This document shows positions 59,501-64,000 of a stretch of DNA of 64,000 bases, piece by piece. Source of the stretch: Sitta carolinensis (taxonomy: Eukaryota; Chordata; Aves; Passeriformes; Sittidae). Within the stretch, counting starts at the first letter, position 1, and every line of letters begins with the position of its first letter. Both the position numbers and the translations under genes were made by a program. The notes below the pieces were generated by a model, which was not told the origin of the DNA, made no database searches, and saw only the letters and a program-made list of their open reading frames with translations. The stretch spans positions 16,546,234-16,610,233 of the forward strand of contig JAVUNC010000019.1 of the NCBI GenBank assembly GCA_032173965.1, read 5' to 3'.

Positions 59501-62500
59501 GTTTAATGTGCCCTCCAAAAATGCTGAATTCCCACTTGGAACAAGCATGCCAAGGGCTCTTTCCAAAGGTATGTTCCCTGGTCGAGATGAGAATCACTTG
59601 ATATTCTCAGGTGAGTATCAAATCAGAAATTAAAGGTGGGGTTCATCTTGCCTAACTTGAAACACCTGCATCAAACTAGTACCCTAAATTTCATTTTTAA
59701 CTGATAGAGATAAATTACCCATTAACTTCCAGCCAACTTCGAGAAACTGAGACACACCACTCTACTTTGTAAAGACACATGATTAATGGATGCTGACTTT
59801 TTGCCTAACTATAGAAAGAAAAGTCCAAAGATAAACTTGAAATTTGCATAAATAGATGTGGCATTGCATAAACTGATGTACTAACAGCAAAATCACTCTG
59901 CAGAAATATTTGTATGAAAAGGAAGACCTTTATAGCTCACACAGAGCTATAAAGATGAATGTTTGTGCGTGCAAACACTTTTTTTTTGCACACACACATA
60001 ACTAGGAGCCATTTTCTTTTGATAAAATGAAAAAAAATCATATGGGAAGAAGAGACAAACCAAGAAATGGAAATAAGATGAAAGCAAGAGAAAGCAATAC
60101 AATGCATTAAGGCAGAGAGTATTTTAAGGCTAGAGGTCAAGACTGTTTTCAAAACCAACACCAAATTACTCCTTTTCACCAAAATACACCAGATTAAACA
60201 ACTGTCCTGTTAGGTTTTTTTCAATCCAATATTTTCTATATAAAACACTTCATTAAGGACATCTTTAAAATAAGTACATTTCATTTCTTTCCACAAGACC
60301 ATAAATAATTTCATGGGGAGCTGCCACCACGGGAAGAAGTAAAATAGGGAGAACACATTCAACCCAGCTGGTGCTGCAGCTGCAAATATCCCATGTAGGA
60401 CAGGGACAGCAATTGCTGTCCAGTTAATTAGCAGTGCCACGAGAGAAGAGCTTTCCAAAGGCAGGTCCTTCAGCCCAGACAGTGCAGAAATTCCTCACAG
60501 TCTCTGACTGAATGAGGTCTCAGTTTCAGAGGAGCACAGTGGTAAGAAAGGCCACACAGGGGAAGAGCAAGGTCCCTAAAGCCAAACACCTTGGCTGTAA
60601 AATGCTGACAAGGGGACACAAATCCAAGAGCCGAGTGCACGTAGATCACTTGGCTCATCACTTCTCTGATCCTCTCCAGGCTCCAAGCCCTCTCAACTCG
60701 GGCCTTTAGTGCACCACAGGAGATTCTGCCCCCTCTCTGGAATACTCTCCCATGCTGCTGTGGATGCAGCAAAAGCCTTTATCATATCTGTTATCCTTGG
60801 GCAAACAGTTCCACAGCTCTCCTAACAACCACAGCATTTCCAATCCCTTCGTTTGATACGCCCTTGTTCTCAAACTGGAAGAGAATGAGACAAGAAATGA
60901 TTTCATTGAGCTTGGTTGTATTCCCCATAATTTATATACTTTCCAGGCTGAAGAATGCAGGCACACTCAACTGTTCCCTGAATTGAATTGCATTTCCTCA
61001 TCTTCGATCATCTCTGCTGCCCTTCTTGGCATTTTTCCCAATTCTATCATACCATAAGGTAAAAAAAAAAAAAAAAAAACACCTGAAGAGTGTGTAAGTA
61101 CGGACATTTCTTTTGTTCTTGTCAAAATACCCATTACCCTGAGAAAAGAGCAAAATGACCAAAAACAGAGTTCAGATATATAACCTTGATCTTCTAAAGA
61201 AAAATGTTTTGGCGAAAAAAAGATGCCCTTATTCCCCCTTATCTGGCTGTAAAAGATAGAGGGGGTGGGGGAAGTAATCTAAAGCAAAACCAGGAAATAT
61301 TAAGTACAAGATACTAATCAAAACATTTTTCATAAGTTATTGCATCAGTTGCTGCATATTTCAGGGAGCTCTGTTGTCACAGACAGATGAATGTAAGTTT
61401 AAAGTTCACACAGATCTGCAGGACTTGGCCACAAACCATGAGTCCATTGTAGAGAAGCTGCAATGTAATTCTTTTGAGAGACAGATATTACAAATATCAA
61501 AGTTCATTGGAAAGACTCCTCCTCAGACCCCTATGGCAGCTTATTCTCCTCCTAGCTGCACCCACTGAAGTGTTGTTGAGTTGCTGTTTAAGCAAGGCAA
61601 GTGAAAAGATTCTAGTTCAAACCAAACCAAACAGCTTCACAACAGAGGAGCTTGAGTTAACAGCTGGGAGGGTGGGAATAAATCAGTTTTGCTGTTACAG
61701 GATTATAATGTGGGACATAGCCTATAAGCATTTCACACAATTCATGTCCTTCAGCAATAGTGAATACTCCTAAAGCAAACTGGGGCAGTCTGAAAAGGGT
61801 GTTTCCCCTAAAAACATCATAATGTTCAAATTAAAATGCAAGGCCAAAAGAGTTTGGAGTATTTACCATCATGATTTATAGTATATTTTTTGTGTGATAG
61901 CAGGAGCCAAAAAAATCGTTTCATAAGCAAGAGAAATGCATTTTTTATGAAATTGCATCTTATGCATTTTTCTTTATACTAAATAAGAGATGAACTTTGA
62001 CTTCAGACCATTGTAAGGCTGAACTACTCATAACAGCTGTTGTACCTCTTCCAGTTTCTCATTTTAGTAAGCTTCTCAGAAGTTAATGCCTCAGAATTTC
62101 AAGTCTGAGACTTCTAGCTGTTAATAAAGTACAGTCACATTTGCAAAAAGCAACTGGGTGAAAAGATGGACTCGGGAAACATGATCACAGTAAGCCCCAT
62201 TTCATGAGAGAAGAAAGTTAAAAATATATTAAAAAAATACACAGAATCCCAGGGAAAGCAGATAAAATCAAGCTGGGAGCTCACTGTGCCATGTGACAGC
62301 ATGCTCTCTAATTATTTTCACTGCAGAAGAGACTGTACAATAAAAAGATCTGAAATCAGAGCAAAATGTCCCACCCTCAAGCCAAGAAAAACAGCAAGGA
62401 TGCTAGGGAAGGAATGAGAGTAGATCTGAAAATTACTTGTAGGAAAAACATAATTAACTTTTTCCTCCCTCAAGAGGGGGAAGAAGGTCAGTTTACAATA

Positions 62501-64000
62501 TACCTTCTCCTTCCTTCCATTTCTAACACTGACATTTCTATCAGCCATGTCTTGTTTTTTTCACTTCTCCCTATTGGTTCCTTTGTGTCCATGTAAACCT
62601 TACCTTCTTCCTTATATTTTGAGTTCTCCCTTTGCCATTTCTCCTGTATTTAATTCGTCTGCTTAGACCTCTGTAGTATCCTCTTAATTCTCACTGCTCT
62701 TGATCAAAACCAGACACTTTGTGTGGAATGTGAAACTCCAAATAGTGCAATCACAAGCCATACTGGCCGATGCCCATCTTGCATGATTTTGGCCATGCAG
62801 ATTGTATGCAGGCAAAATTCAGTCTTTGAAAATCCACCCCATTTTAAATTTCTCTTTAAAAAATAATATAAACCAAAGTCAAACACATTTGGACATTAAT
62901 TAAACAGAAGAATCTGAGAGTTTATACCAAAGCCTATGTCCAAAGACTAAATTAAAGCTTACTTTGGCAAATTGTTCTACTGGCCATTTGGGAAGGGTGT
63001 GGAAAATGTTCAGACAGAAGGAAGAATAGGAAGAACTTGCTTGTCTTGGCTACTTTCTCTCATTTTTCCATTCTTTCCTTCTTTCTTTCTTCTCCTGTGT
63101 GTAACACCCACAGATTTCCTAATGAGCTGGTATGCGACCCACCACACACTGTAGTGTGGGTGTAACTCAAGTGAAAAAGAAACGTAAATTAACAAGTAAC
63201 TTGCATGGATATTTACATTAGGTGCTACAAAAATGAAAGGTAGTGTCAAATAATATTAAACATAATATAACATTTAGTAATAATACTAAGAAAAAAGCTG
63301 TGATAGGTGAAAATTTTCAAAATAGTTATAGTAGTAACAAAGTAGAAGATTTTACAAGTCTTAAGGTAGCTTGGCTTCTAGTTCTGGAATGAAATCTAAT
63401 ACAACATGCCTTGACATTAAAGGTAGTCTAAAATTTTACTAATACTGGTCTAATAAGTATCTTTTCAGAAAATTTTGGCTACATCTTGTAGTATGTACAG
63501 CAAACTAGTTAAAATTGACTTGAAAAGATGCAACTACCACCAGGGCTGGAGTGCTGACCCAGGACACTGAGTAAGGAAGCAGTTAACTATCATGTGAAGG
63601 GTCCCTCTATAGAGACACAGGTCCTTACAAGAACAGGGCTTTACAGCAGTGAAACTCCACACAGACTTGAACAACTGGAAGCAAAAGAAACCACAGAGAC
63701 TTGAAGAACTGAGAAACTCTTCCTAACCTCCAAATGCAACAAGAGCTGCATCTGAAGCCTTTTCCCAGCAGCACCTCCGTGGAGCACAGGCTTGGGCATT
63801 CCCTTGTGTGGTACAAAACACTGCCAGCCCAGCACTGGCCTGGAATGTGGCACTTCATCTGCGTGGAAAACACAAACCCATCTCCCTGCAGGCAGCAAAG
63901 AGAAGCTGTGATCCTAGAGAGAACACGAGAGGTACCTGGTGAAGCCTCCTGGCCCCGTGGCTCACCTCCAAGGGTCAGTCCTTAGAGGCAGCGCCCGGTT
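56537..64000 (-). other. SLX4IP: SLX4IP 5' intron, to window edge
   Basis: 7.5 kb of AT-rich sequence with no exon recognised. I looked on the - strand for the conserved N-terminal segments (CGNFAVLVDLH-like) and saw none. It holds an old CR1-like fragment (about 60930-61055) followed by an A18 run (61062-61079). Confidence 0.6.
60930..61055 (-). mobile_element. Ancient CR1/L3-like LINE fragment
   Basis: The run from tttccaggctgaagaatg, through cttcgatcatctctgctgcc, to cttggcatttttcccaattc follows a pattern I know from old amniote CR1/L3 elements. It is strongly decayed, and the boundaries are guesses. Confidence 0.4.

Overview
This is vertebrate, most likely avian, genomic DNA. The evidence is multi-exon genes with GT-AG introns, CR1-type LINE fragments, and two recognisable vertebrate genes in a tail-to-tail arrangement: JAG1 on the + strand and SLX4IP on the - strand. 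The same convergent order is known at the human 20p12 locus. Compact JAG1 introns and CR1 remnants favour a bird. The species cannot be named from the sequence alone.

Region 1 (1-25265) is the 3' nine-tenths of JAG1 (Jagged1, a Notch ligand). It starts inside intron 2 and runs through exons 3-26, the stop codon at 23760-23762 and a 3'UTR ending near an AATAAA at 25243. All 24 exons were placed by canonical splice sites, phase and similarity to vertebrate Jagged1. They encode the end of the N-terminal region, the DSL domain, 16 EGF repeats, the cysteine-rich (VWC-like) region, one membrane helix and the intracellular tail. Exons 14 and 21 are each one base short in a homopolymer. With those two bases counted, the 24 exons make exactly 1091 codons including stop.

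Region 2 (25266 to about 33165) is the space between the two converging genes. It holds a GC-richer patch (27420-28000), simple repeats, and a reverse-oriented CR1 LINE fragment (31596-32325). No gene was recognised there.

Region 3 (about 33166-64000) is the 3' part of SLX4IP (SLX4-interacting protein) on the - strand. The last exon (33320-34150) and exons at 35595-35704, 48207-48295 and 50156-50233 join in perfect phase and match the known protein. A further probable exon lies at 56474-56536. The remaining 5' exons and promoter lie beyond the right edge, or were not found. The last coding exon contains a frame break, again consistent with a single missing base.

The genes are not known to act together: JAG1 is a cell-surface Notch ligand, and SLX4IP is a nuclear partner of the SLX4 nuclease scaffold. 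Their link here is positional. I found no previously undescribed system. The items most worth a second look are three single-base frame breaks with a shared signature, an orphan splice-flanked open frame at 41420-41558, an unresolved phase gap in SLX4IP, and a T28 tract serving as the polypyrimidine tract of JAG1 exon 6.
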